A stretch of DNA of 64,000 nt from Armatimonadota bacterium (lineage in GTDB: Bacteria; Armatimonadota; UBA5829; DTJY01). Location: the NCBI GenBank assembly GCA_025358205.1, contig JANYKG010000017.1, forward strand, positions 1 to 64,000. The letters are read 5' to 3'. The position numbers and the translations under genes are program-made. Below the pieces are notes generated by a model, which saw nothing but the letters and a program-made list of their open reading frames with translations, did not search any database and was not told the origin of the DNA. Shown piece by piece: positions 20,062 to 28,663 of this stretch. Positions within the stretch are counted from its first letter, which is position 1. Every line of letters starts with the position of its first letter.

Positions 20062-21198
20062 ATGGCCGAGGATAGGTCTTCCAAATCAGCAGGATGCACA
20101 TCATGGGTCGAAGTAGACGCCGGGGCGCTTCGGCATAACTTTGCCGAGATCAAGTCGTTCGTCGGGCCGTCCGTGAAGGTGATGACGGTGGTGAAGGCGG
20201 ATGCGTACGGACACGGCGCTGTCGGCGCGTCTGAGATCTTCGCCGAAGCCGGCGCTGACTACCTCGGCGTGACCACGATTGAAGAAGCGTTGGAGCTTCG
20301 TGCCGCTGGAATCACGACGCCAGTCCTCATATTTTCTCCCCTGATGCCCGATCAGATGGAAGCCGCACTCAGGTTCGACCTGGAGCACACGATCTGCGAT
20401 CTCGGTCTGGCAAAGGCGGCATCGGAGACGGCGGTGAAGCTGGGAAAGACCGCTCGCATTCACGTCAAGGTTGACACCGGCATGGGTCGGCTGGGCGTGT
20501 TGGCGGACGACTGCCCGGACTTCATGTACCGCGTGGCGACGCTTGACGGCATCCAGGTTGCGGGCCTCTACACTCATTTCGCCAACGCTCTTCAGAAGGA
20601 CATCGCCGATTCCGCTGCGCAGAACGAGAGATTCTCCCAGCTCATCCCCGTGCTGAAGTCGAAGGAGATGCCCACCGGCCTGTGCCACGCCGCGAACAGC
20701 GCGGGTTTGCTGCGCCTGAGAGCTTCTCACTATGATATGGTGCGGCCCGGTACGCTGCTGTACGGCCAGTATCCCACGCGGCACATCCATGACAAGCTGA
20801 ACCTGAGCGACACCTGGAGCCTGAAAGCCCGAATCATCGCGGTGCGAAAGCTTCCCAAGGGCGCGAGGGTAGGGTACGGAAGCGAGTTCACGACAGCTAG
20901 GCCCACGATTGCGGCGGTCATCCCGGTCGGTTACTCGGACGGCTTCACGCTGATCCCCGAGAGTGTCGCGAAGCGGAACCTGAACCCCCTGAGGATGGCG
21001 GGATATCGTCTGATGGGCGGCGGCACTGGGGCTTCGGTGACGATTGGCGGTCAGAGGGCGCCAGTGATCGGCAGGATTTCGATGCAGATGTGTTCGGTGG
21101 ACGTGACGGACATCCCCGGTGTTCAGGTCGGCGACGAGGTAGTTGTACCAGCGCGCCGCACCACGGTCTCAGCCCGGATACCGAGGGTGTATGTGTAG
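20062..21198 (+). CDS. alr: Alanine racemase
   Basis: VMTVVKADAYGHGAV (PLP lysine), VDTGMGRLG, VGYGSEF, ISMQMCSVDVTD. Confidence 0.95.
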   Translation: MAEDRSSKSAGCTSWVEVDAGALRHNFAEIKSFVGPSVKVMTVVKADAYGHGAVGASEIFAEAGADYLGVTTIEEALELRAAGITTPVLIFSPLMPDQMEAALRFDLEHTICDLGLAKAASETAVKLGKTARIHVKVDTGMGRLGVLADDCPDFMYRVATLDGIQVAGLYTHFANALQKDIADSAAQNERFSQLIPVLKSKEMPTGLCHAANSAGLLRLRASHYDMVRPGTLLYGQYPTRHIHDKLNLSDTWSLKARIIAVRKLPKGARVGYGSEFTTARPTIAAVIPVGYSDGFTLIPESVAKRNLNPLRMAGYRLMGGGTGASVTIGGQRAPVIGRISMQMCSVDVTDIPGVQVGDEVVVPARRTTVSARIPRVYV

Positions 21199-21201
21199 CA
21201 G

Positions 21202-21419
21202 TTAGCAGACATCGGAGCGTACTGATGCTCGGGATTCGGAAATCCCGAGCTAACTTCTGTCGGCTGATAGGTCAGGAGTAGCGTGCCGCGATGTTCGCAC
21301 TGGATTTCCGAATCCAGTGCAGGCCGCCTAGGCGGACATACCATACAGGCGCTACTACCAGCGATGCCGGAACGCACCCATAAAGGGTGCGGCTACAGGC
21401 TCTTTCCGATACCTGCTAA
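21202..21419. repeat. Family-2 palindromic element (218 bp) between convergent genes
   Basis: Terminal IR TTAGCAGACATCGGA / TCCGATACCTGCTAA; internal hairpins CTCGGGATTCGGAAATCCCGAG, GCACTGGATTTCCGAATCCAGTGC, GCACCCATAAAGGGTGC. Confidence 0.75.
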
Positions 21420-22543
21420 TCGCTCTTCTTAGCCTTCTTCTTCGGTTCGGCCGCGGGCTTTACTTTCTTCTTCGGGCGCTCGGGGCGGAGTTCCGGCTTG
21501 AACTCGAAGAGGATCTCCTGAATGCTCGCCGCGATTGGCACCGAGAGTACCATACCTGCCAGGCCGAACAACTGCCCACCCGCCAGCAACGCGAACATGC
21601 TCAGCACCGGATGCAGCCCCACGGACTTGCCGAGGATTCTTGGGGTCACTCCGTTGTCAAACACCAGGTTCAGCGCGATCGCACCAACCGGCGCTACCCA
21701 GATCGGGTGGCTGACTCCCGCCTCGTAGGTGGCCAAGCTGACCAGGAAAATGATAAGCACAGTCGCCCCTGCCCCAATGTACGGAACCGCGTAGAGTATG
21801 CCCGCCAGCAGCCCAAGTATCACTGCATAGCTGATCTTCAGTCCGGTGAGCAGCAGCATCTCCAGAATGCCGTAGAGGATACACACGATCAGCAACCCGC
21901 GCACGTAGTTACTGAAAACGGTTCCGACCTTGGACATGATCTCGGTGGTGCGCTCACGCCACGGCTCGGGTATGAAAAGCGCCGACCGTTTGCGAATTTT
22001 GTCCACATCATTCAGCAGGTAGAACGAGATGAGGGGAATCAGTATCAGCCAGAGCGCTTTCGATACATTCGCCGCGATCCACGATGATGTCGCGGAGACG
22101 GCGGCGGTGGCGCTGCCGGACACCTGGCTGCCGTATCTGGCGAAGACTTCCTGCAATGTGGTGGGAAGCTTGAACTTCACAAGCAGGGCATGGTGCGACT
22201 GCATGGAGTGTTCTGCGAAATCCTGGGCGCGCTCAGCGTAACCGGGGAAATCGCCGGCAAACTGCGAGGCTTGGTCAATGATCGCCGGAACTAGGAAGAC
22301 AAGTCCCAGAATGAACGACCCGAGAAAGACCACGTAGACTGACGCGATGGCGAAGGTTCGGGAGAATCCCATGCGCTGCATGCGGTCGAGAAGGGGATCA
22401 AGCAGCCAGGCGATGGCAAATGCTATAACAAACGGTGGGAGTATGCCCCGGACTCCCCAAAAGAACAATACCAACCCAACAATCAGCAAAGCGCTTGCCA
22501 TGAATGCAAGCAAGGCCTTGTACCACGGTGTCCCGTTCTGCAA
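21416..22543 (-). CDS. AI-2E family transporter (UPF0118)
   Basis: Multi-TM; PYIGAGATVLIIF, GKSVGLHPVLSMFALLAGGQLFGLAGMVLSVPIAA. Confidence 0.9.
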   Translation of the reverse strand: MQNGTPWYKALLAFMASALLIVGLVLFFWGVRGILPPFVIAFAIAWLLDPLLDRMQRMGFSRTFAIASVYVVFLGSFILGLVFLVPAIIDQASQFAGDFPGYAERAQDFAEHSMQSHHALLVKFKLPTTLQEVFARYGSQVSGSATAAVSATSSWIAANVSKALWLILIPLISFYLLNDVDKIRKRSALFIPEPWRERTTEIMSKVGTVFSNYVRGLLIVCILYGILEMLLLTGLKISYAVILGLLAGILYAVPYIGAGATVLIIFLVSLATYEAGVSHPIWVAPVGAIALNLVFDNGVTPRILGKSVGLHPVLSMFALLAGGQLFGLAGMVLSVPIAASIQEILFEFKPELRPERPKKKVKPAAEPKKKAKKSD

Positions 22544-22565
22544 TGTTTTGCCCCCTGAGATCGGA

Positions 22566-23336
22566 CTACGCTAGCAGAAGATCTTTCAACTTCTTAAGCG
22601 CCTTCTGCTGCAGCCTGGATACGTGCATTTGTGATATGTTGAGCTTTTGTGCGACTTCCGTCTGAGACATGTCCTTGAAGAATCTGAGGTCAATAATGGA
22701 GCGCTCTCTTTGTTCCAGAGTCCCCATTGCCTGTGTGAGGTCTCCATACTGGTTAATGTTGTCCAGTGAGGCATCTGTGCTGCCCAGGAACTCGGCCAGA
22801 CTGAGCGCCGTGGATTCATCCTCATGGCTCATTTTGCTGTCCATGGAGACGGTATCATAGGCATTTCCCATCTCTATGGCTTCCAACGTCTCTTCTTCGG
22901 ATGCGCCCACAAAATCGGCGATCTCCTGGATGGTAGGCACTCTGCCGAGCCTCTGCGAAAGAGCATCCGCCGCCTTGCTGGTAGCGAGGTTGAGTTCCTG
23001 AAGCCGACGTGGAACCTTCAAGCTCCACGATTTGTCACGGAAATACCGTCGAATTTCGCCGACGATGGTGGGCGTAGCGTAGGTGGAGAACTTGGTGCCG
23101 CGCTCCGGGTCATACCTGTCAATGGCGTTAATCAGCCCGATAGTACCTACCTGCACCAGGTCTTCTATCGGTTCGCCGCGGTTCATAAACTTGCCCGCCA
23201 GGAAGCGCACCAGGTTGTGATGCATGGCGACAAGCTGATTTCTTGTTTCGGGATCACGGTCGCGCGCGAATCTGCTGAATACCGCTTCGGCGTCTTCTAC
23301 GGCCCGATCTCCTGCTGGTTTCTTAGAAGTAGTCAT
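22566..23336 (-). CDS. RNA polymerase sigma factor, SigB/SigF/SigG family
   Basis: GEPIEDLVQVGTIGLINAIDRYDPERGTKFSTYATPTIVGEIRRYFRDKSW; SQTEVAQKLNISQMHVSRLQQKALKKLK. Confidence 0.93.
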   Translation of the reverse strand: MTTSKKPAGDRAVEDAEAVFSRFARDRDPETRNQLVAMHHNLVRFLAGKFMNRGEPIEDLVQVGTIGLINAIDRYDPERGTKFSTYATPTIVGEIRRYFRDKSWSLKVPRRLQELNLATSKAADALSQRLGRVPTIQEIADFVGASEEETLEAIEMGNAYDTVSMDSKMSHEDESTALSLAEFLGSTDASLDNINQYGDLTQAMGTLEQRERSIIDLRFFKDMSQTEVAQKLNISQMHVSRLQQKALKKLKDLLLA

Positions 23337-23340
23337 GCAG

Positions 23341-23757
23341 TTACCCCGGGTACTTGACCATACTGACCAAGGTGCCTTCCGGAGTAGACTCTACCTTGAA
23401 CTCATCAACCAGCAACTCCATCAACAGCGCGCCGAGTCCCTGCTCATCAAGATCAGATGCAGATTCCTCGGAATCCGCATCCGTACACTGTACGTTGTCC
23501 TGTACTTTGACGATCAGCTTATCTGCGGCAATTTCGCTTGTGATGGTTATTTCGCCGTCAGAGACATTCGCCCTCTTTGCACGCTCTACGGCGGTGGTAC
23601 AGGCTTCCCCAACGGCAAGTCGGATGTCTTCCACTTCGTCGTAGGTAAATTGCATACGGCTGGCGACGCCGAGAATGGTGAGTCTCGCCACGCCGACGTA
23701 TTCCGGCTTCGAGGGTATTGTCAGTTCAACAACGGGAGCTTCCATCGTGTCCGTCAC
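23341..23757 (-). CDS. RsbW-like anti-sigma serine kinase (HATPase)
   Basis: YDEVEDIRLAVGEACTTAVERA; EQGLGALLMELLVDEFKVES; adjacent to the sigma factor. Confidence 0.85.
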   Translation of the reverse strand: MTDTMEAPVVELTIPSKPEYVGVARLTILGVASRMQFTYDEVEDIRLAVGEACTTAVERAKRANVSDGEITITSEIAADKLIVKVQDNVQCTDADSEESASDLDEQGLGALLMELLVDEFKVESTPEGTLVSMVKYPG

Positions 23758-23821
23758 CTGATAGTCCTCCTTGCCAGGTGGTATTCAAACGCATCACGCC
23801 ATTCCAACACGGCCTGATGCA

Positions 23822-24166
23822 CTACTGTACCTTGGCTATCGCATCCAGGTCTGTCGCGAAGATGTCGAAAATCTTGTCCAAACCGGTGATCTCGAAAATA
23901 CGCTTGATTCTTGGGTTTGGGCAGACAAGATCCAAGGTGCCGCTTCGCTCACGAAGTCTCTTCAGTCCACCTATCAGCACTCCCAAAGCCGTACTGTCAA
24001 GGTACTCCACGGAGGAGAGGTCCACGATCACATGCTTAACCCCGCCGTCCAGCAGTGCGATGATCTGCTGTTTGAGCTGAGGAGCGGTGTAAACATCAAC
24101 TTCACCCTCCAGACCTATGAGCGAGGCCTGATCGTTGATGCTTTTTGTAGCCAGTTTCAAGTTCAT
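23822..24166 (-). CDS. STAS-domain anti-sigma factor antagonist (RsbV-like)
   Basis: GEVDVYTAPQLKQQIIALLDGGVKHVIVDLSSVEYLDSTALGVLIGGLKR. Confidence 0.92.
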   Translation of the reverse strand: MNLKLATKSINDQASLIGLEGEVDVYTAPQLKQQIIALLDGGVKHVIVDLSSVEYLDSTALGVLIGGLKRLRERSGTLDLVCPNPRIKRIFEITGLDKIFDIFATDLDAIAKVQ

Positions 24167-24237
24167 AACATGTCACCTTTCTCCAATATCAGAGGCCGGG
24201 CGCGTGTTGATCTCGCCCGACCTCACGGATTACAACA

Positions 24238-24576
24238 CTAGGCCTCCACTGTATCGTCGCCAACTGCCTCAATAATCTCTTCTCGCTTCTCGGCCATGGC
24301 CTGCTTGCCCTGCTCGATGGCGTCATGCACCTTGGCCTTAGTGGTGTCTACCAGAGTTTTGGATTTCTGCACCAGGTCGTCCACGGACGTGCTCAGATCG
24401 CCGACCACATCTTCGGCTCTGGATTTCAGATCTTCCGCAGCCTTCTTCAGGTCATCGCGGGTCTCAGTCCCGGTCTTCGGCGCAAACAGCAATCCTGCTG
24501 CCGCCCCGATGATTGCGCCCAGGCCAATGCCTGCCAGTACGCTCAGTAAAACGCTTCTCTCCTCATCGTTGTTCAC
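24238..24576 (-). CDS. YtxH-domain protein
   Basis: LSVLAGIGLGAIIGAAAGLLFAPKTGTETRDDLKK. Confidence 0.9.
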   Translation of the reverse strand: MNNDEERSVLLSVLAGIGLGAIIGAAAGLLFAPKTGTETRDDLKKAAEDLKSRAEDVVGDLSTSVDDLVQKSKTLVDTTKAKVHDAIEQGKQAMAEKREEIIEAVGDDTVEA

Positions 24577-24992
24577 TTAGTGGTACCCTCCTTGTCAGTT
24601 TGACGAGGCCCTCTAAGGGCCTTTATTCCCTGCTTGATTCCTTCATAAACACTTGCCAGGCCATCGGTTGACGACTTTACAATATTGAGAGCGGCTGACG
24701 CGGTCTCCACGGTGTCCACCACGCGCTCTATACCGGCGGCGGCGTTGTCTACGTGTCGGACGGTTTCCGTGAGTTCCACTACCAGGCGATCCACGTCCAA
24801 CAGTGCGTTGCGCGCGTGTTGCGTTGTCTGCGTCAGTTCGTCTTCCGTCGTGTTCATCAGACTGGACAGATCTTCAGCAGTTCGTCCCAGTTTTCTGGCT
24901 TCGCGCAATACCCCTGAAATCAGCATTGCGATCGCACCGGCAATAACCAGCGCTGCGATGGATAGCGCTGCATACAGTACGTTTAGCACCAT
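24573..24992 (-). CDS. DUF948-like membrane protein
   Basis: N-terminal TM plus coiled-coil; overlaps the YtxH gene. Confidence 0.7.
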   Translation of the reverse strand: MVLNVLYAALSIAALVIAGAIAMLISGVLREARKLGRTAEDLSSLMNTTEDELTQTTQHARNALLDVDRLVVELTETVRHVDNAAAGIERVVDTVETASAALNIVKSSTDGLASVYEGIKQGIKALRGPRQTDKEGTTK

Positions 24993-25038
24993 CGTCCTCC
25001 TGGTTCCGACGAGTGTAAAAAAGACTCCTCACTCATCA

Positions 25039-26100
25039 TTAGTCGGCGTTGAGTATCGTTCCTCCACCGACAATAATATCATCATTGTAGCACACAACTG
25101 CCTGCCCCGGTGTGATGGCTCTCTGCGGCTCGTCGAAGGTCACCCGAACCATTCCGTCGGGTAATGGTGTGAGCACGGCAGGACAGTCTTTCATATTATA
25201 GCGCACCTTTGCGGTCACCGCAATCGGTTTTTCAAGCTTTTTTATGGAAATCAAGTTGAAATCCGTTGCGAGAAGATTAGCGCAATACAGATCTGCGTTT
25301 TGCCCTACGACTACTGCGTTCCTCTCCGGGTCCAGGCGTATTGTGTAGAGCGGTTCACGGGCGGCGATTCCTATGCGTTTCCGCTGCCCGACCGTATAGA
25401 ACGCAATCCCATTGTGCCGCCCGATCTCATTTCCAGTCGTGTCCAGAATGGGTCCCGGCGCCATTGCGTCCGGCGCATACTTCTGCAGGAATGCCGGGTA
25501 GTCCTTGTTATCTACAAAACATATTTCCTGGCTGTCCGGCTTGTCGAAAACCTCCAGGCCAATTCGCTCTGCCAGCGCGCGGGTCTCGTCTTTCTTCATA
25601 TCGCCGAGTGGGGCGATTATCCGCGACAACTGATCTTGGTTTAAGCCGCACAACGCGTAGGACTGATCCTTGCTTGCGTCCAGCCCGCGCATCAGGAGCC
25701 GACGCCCGGTTTCCTCATTATATGACACTCGAACATAGTGACCGGTTGCCATTCGTTCAGCTTCCAGTGTGCGCGCATGTTCCATCAACACTCCGAACTT
25801 GATTCGCGGGTTGCACCGCACGCACGGGTTGGGTGTTCGTCCATGTGCATACTCTGAAACGAAGTCGCGGATGACCTCGCGTTCGAACACGTCCCTCAGG
25901 TCAACCACATGGTGCTGTATGCCCAGCTTATCTGCCATCCGGCGGGCGTCTTCTACAGCCTGCGTGCATCTATCATCCTCGGGCTTTACGCGCATGGTCA
26001 GCCCCACTACGTCGAAGCCTTGTTCCACTAGCATCGCCGCAGCTACCGAGCTGTCTACGCCGCCACTCATGGCCACCGCTACCCTGGTCTTTGCCGTCAC
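25039..26100 (-). CDS. mnmA: tRNA-specific 2-thiouridylase
   Basis: VAMSGGVDSSVAAAMLVEQGFDVVGLTM; TPNPCVRCNPRIKFG; FYTVGQRKRIGI. Confidence 0.95.
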   Translation of the reverse strand: MTAKTRVAVAMSGGVDSSVAAAMLVEQGFDVVGLTMRVKPEDDRCTQAVEDARRMADKLGIQHHVVDLRDVFEREVIRDFVSEYAHGRTPNPCVRCNPRIKFGVLMEHARTLEAERMATGHYVRVSYNEETGRRLLMRGLDASKDQSYALCGLNQDQLSRIIAPLGDMKKDETRALAERIGLEVFDKPDSQEICFVDNKDYPAFLQKYAPDAMAPGPILDTTGNEIGRHNGIAFYTVGQRKRIGIAAREPLYTIRLDPERNAVVVGQNADLYCANLLATDFNLISIKKLEKPIAVTAKVRYNMKDCPAVLTPLPDGMVRVTFDEPQRAITPGQAVVCYNDDIIVGGGTILNAD

Positions 26101-27464
26101 CTGTCTTTCCCCTTACTGTTCGCGCGAATTATCTCAAGCCGTTCCTTGATGATCCTTTCGCGGCCGTTGTCTGTCGGCTCGTAATACGGGGCAGACTTGA
26201 TTCCGTCCGGCATATACTGTTGTTCTACCCAATGTCCGGGGTAATCATGCGCATACTTGTAACCTTTTCCGTGTCCAAGCGCTTTCGCGCCCTTATAGCT
26301 GCTGTCTCTGAGGTGAATCGGCACCGGTTTCGACTGTTTCTCGGTAACATCCTTCAGAGCACGTGTTATGCCCACATACGCCGCGTTGCTCTTCGGGGCA
26401 CATGCAAGATAGACCGCCGCCTGTGCAATCGGTATGCGTGCTTCCGGCATGCCCACGTACTCCACCGCATGTGCCGCTGCGTTCGCCAAAACCAACGCCA
26501 TGGGGTCTGCATTTCCTATGTCTTCTGCTGCGCAGACAATTATCCGCCGGACGATAAACCTCGCATCCTCTCCCGCGTAGATCATACGCGCAAGCCAGTA
26601 GAGCGCCGCATCCGGGTCAGACCCGCGCATGGATTTGATAAACGCGGATATCACATCGTAGTGGCTGTCACCGGTCTTGTCGTAGTTGAGCGATCTGTGC
26701 TGCAGGGCCTCTTCCGCTATACCAAGGGTGACCTTGCGCTTGCCTCTCTTGTCGGGCGGCACGGTCAGCGCGGCGATTTCCAGGGCGTTCAGCGCCACTC
26801 GGGCGTCACCGTTCGCTATGTTCAGCAGGTGGGCCATGGCATCGTCCGTGACCGCGATTTTCCAGTTGCCCAGTCCGCGTTCCTTGTCTTCCACTGCCCG
26901 CAGCATTATGGTCTTCAGATCTTCTTCGCCAAGCTGTTCGAAGCGGAATATGCGCGACCTGGAGATGAGCGGGGAGTTCACTTCAAAGTACGGGTTTTCG
27001 GTCGTCGCGCCTATCAGCGTGATCGTTCCGTCTTCAACATGGGGAAGAAAGGCGTCCTGCTGTGATTTGTTAAACCGATGAATCTCGTCCACAAAGAGGA
27101 TTGTCTTGTGTCCGTAGAATTTCTTCTGCTCTTTGGCCTTCTCTATGATCTTGCGGATATCGGCCACGCCGGATACGACCGCGCTGAAGTTCTCGAAGTT
27201 GGACTTGGTAGAGCGGGCTATGGTGGCGGCGAGGCTGCTTTTGCCGGAACCGGGCGGCCCCCAGAAGATGGCGGACTGTAGTTCGTCCTGTTCAATAGCG
27301 CGGCGGAGCAGGGTGCCGGGACCGATGATCTGTTCCTGGCCTACAAACTCATCTATGGTGCGGGGGCGCATGCGGGCGGCGAGCGGCATTCCTGTTTCGC
27401 CGGATGCCTCCGCGGCTTTGTCGAACAGATCTGCGGGCTGCGAATCCTTCCCAGCCGGTCTCAT
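26097..27464 (-). CDS. rarA: Replication-associated recombination protein A (AAA ATPase)
   Basis: LAARMRPRTIDEFVGQEQIIGPGTLLRRAIE; FWGPPGSGKSSLA; LFVDEIHRFNKSQQDAFLP. Confidence 0.94.
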   Translation of the reverse strand: MRPAGKDSQPADLFDKAAEASGETGMPLAARMRPRTIDEFVGQEQIIGPGTLLRRAIEQDELQSAIFWGPPGSGKSSLAATIARSTKSNFENFSAVVSGVADIRKIIEKAKEQKKFYGHKTILFVDEIHRFNKSQQDAFLPHVEDGTITLIGATTENPYFEVNSPLISRSRIFRFEQLGEEDLKTIMLRAVEDKERGLGNWKIAVTDDAMAHLLNIANGDARVALNALEIAALTVPPDKRGKRKVTLGIAEEALQHRSLNYDKTGDSHYDVISAFIKSMRGSDPDAALYWLARMIYAGEDARFIVRRIIVCAAEDIGNADPMALVLANAAAHAVEYVGMPEARIPIAQAAVYLACAPKSNAAYVGITRALKDVTEKQSKPVPIHLRDSSYKGAKALGHGKGYKYAHDYPGHWVEQQYMPDGIKSAPYYEPTDNGRERIIKERLEIIRANSKGKDR

Positions 27465-27569
27465 AATGAATGCCCCCGATAGCGAAATGGCTGATGGCTC
27501 ATGGTCAACGAATAGCGGGCAATTGCCCAAACAACATCAACCATCAACCACCAGCCATAAAAATGAGAA

Positions 27570-27757
27570 ACCCCGCGGATGCCGTGTGCCTAGCAAGCTT
27601 TTGAACCCGTTCAAAACCACGGGCGGATGTCCTCTCGTATGCTTTGCGATTCCCCGTGTTGCTGGGGCTGCCACGTCGGCGTACGAATTAGACTCCTTTA
27701 ATCTTTGAGTGTAGGCTCAAAACTTCTTCAGCGAAGCACGTACACAGCAGGGCTTCT
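27570..27757 (-). ncRNA. ssrS: 6S RNA (RNA polymerase-binding regulatory RNA)
   Basis: On the minus strand: closing stem UGCUGUGU/ACACGGCA; 5' bubble GAAGUUUUGAGCC; apical CCCC..GGGG hairpin; 3' UUUUGAACGGGUUCAAAAGCUUGCUAGGC as in E. coli CCUUGAACCAAGGGUUCAAGG; about 188 nt; directly upstream of rarA. Confidence 0.85.
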
Positions 27758-27769
27758 CCTGAAACCACT

Positions 27770-27833
27770 GGCTTGGACTATTCAGTCCAAGGCCTTCTGA
27801 GCAGCATTCACGCTGTTCGTGAATGCTATGGAC
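27770..27833 (-). repeat. Family-1 double-hairpin intergenic element (copy E)
   Basis: Reverse complement GTCCATAGCATTCACGAACAGCGTGAATGCTGCTCAGAAGGCCTTGGACTGAATAGTCCAAGCC. Confidence 0.75.
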
Positions 27834-27906
27834 TTATTCCCTTGCATGAGTTCATTCTATCACACCTTACCCTTTTTCGCAATCCAGTAATGTTACCTGT
27901 TTCGGT

Positions 27907-28527
27907 TCATTTTCTGTTGAACTCGGTCGCCCGCTGCATGGCCTTCTTGAAGCGTAGGAATGCCACAAAATGCGACAGCGCGTTGACCGTCGAAACGATC
28001 GCAGTTGTCATCAGTGCGAGTACACCCATCATGGCGAACCACTGCTTGCCCAGTCCCAACACTAACGTCGAAAGTCCAATAACCGCCAGCATGACTCCGC
28101 CGCACTGAGGCCCGCACGCGCGGATCATCTGCCTGGATTCCATGCGGACGAGGGAGTAGTGCGCTTCTTGGAGTGTATCCAGATGCTCTCGCAGGTCGTC
28201 AGGGATTTCGGCGCAGTCGAACGCCTGCAGGTAGTACATGGCCATTTGGGTGTTTCGATGGCTCAGTGCGCGCGCGGCGACGGCGAGGACCTTTCGGTAT
28301 GCGATACGCGCATCATCATCCCACAGACCCGCCTGCAACCAGTAAACCGCGGCATTCCGGTGGTCGCCGTGGTCGTAGTAGATTTGTCCCAGCAGCGTCA
28401 GCGCCGCCTCGTGGTCGGGCTGCAACTGGATGACCGACCTGAGGCGATCTTTGGCCTTGCGAACATCTCCTCGCGCCAGATCGTCAGCCGCCTTCGTGAC
28501 AACGCGTTCCAGCTTGTCTTGATCCAT
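27907..28527 (-). CDS. TPR-type protein with C-terminal transmembrane helices
   Basis: LARGDVRKAKDRLRSVIQLQPDHEAALTLLGQIYYDHGDHRNAAVYWLQAG; two hydrophobic segments at C-terminus. Confidence 0.75.
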   Translation of the reverse strand: MDQDKLERVVTKAADDLARGDVRKAKDRLRSVIQLQPDHEAALTLLGQIYYDHGDHRNAAVYWLQAGLWDDDARIAYRKVLAVAARALSHRNTQMAMYYLQAFDCAEIPDDLREHLDTLQEAHYSLVRMESRQMIRACGPQCGGVMLAVIGLSTLVLGLGKQWFAMMGVLALMTTAIVSTVNALSHFVAFLRFKKAMQRATEFNRK

Positions 28528-28550
28528 AAGGCAAACCCGCGCACAGCATT

Positions 28551-28660
28551 CGAGACATTAGATTCTCAGATATCAGATATCAGATTTGGGATCTCAGATT
28601 TGAAATCTCAAATTCCGATCCGCGGCCCCCAATCCGAGATCCGCAATCCGAACTCCGCAC
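28551..28660. repeat. Degenerate short-period intergenic repeat (ATATCAGATATCAGATTTGGGATCTCAGATTTGAAATCTC...)
   Basis: Successive GATATCA / ATCTCAGATTT-like units between aspS and the TPR gene. Confidence 0.55.
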
Positions 28661-28663
28661 TTG

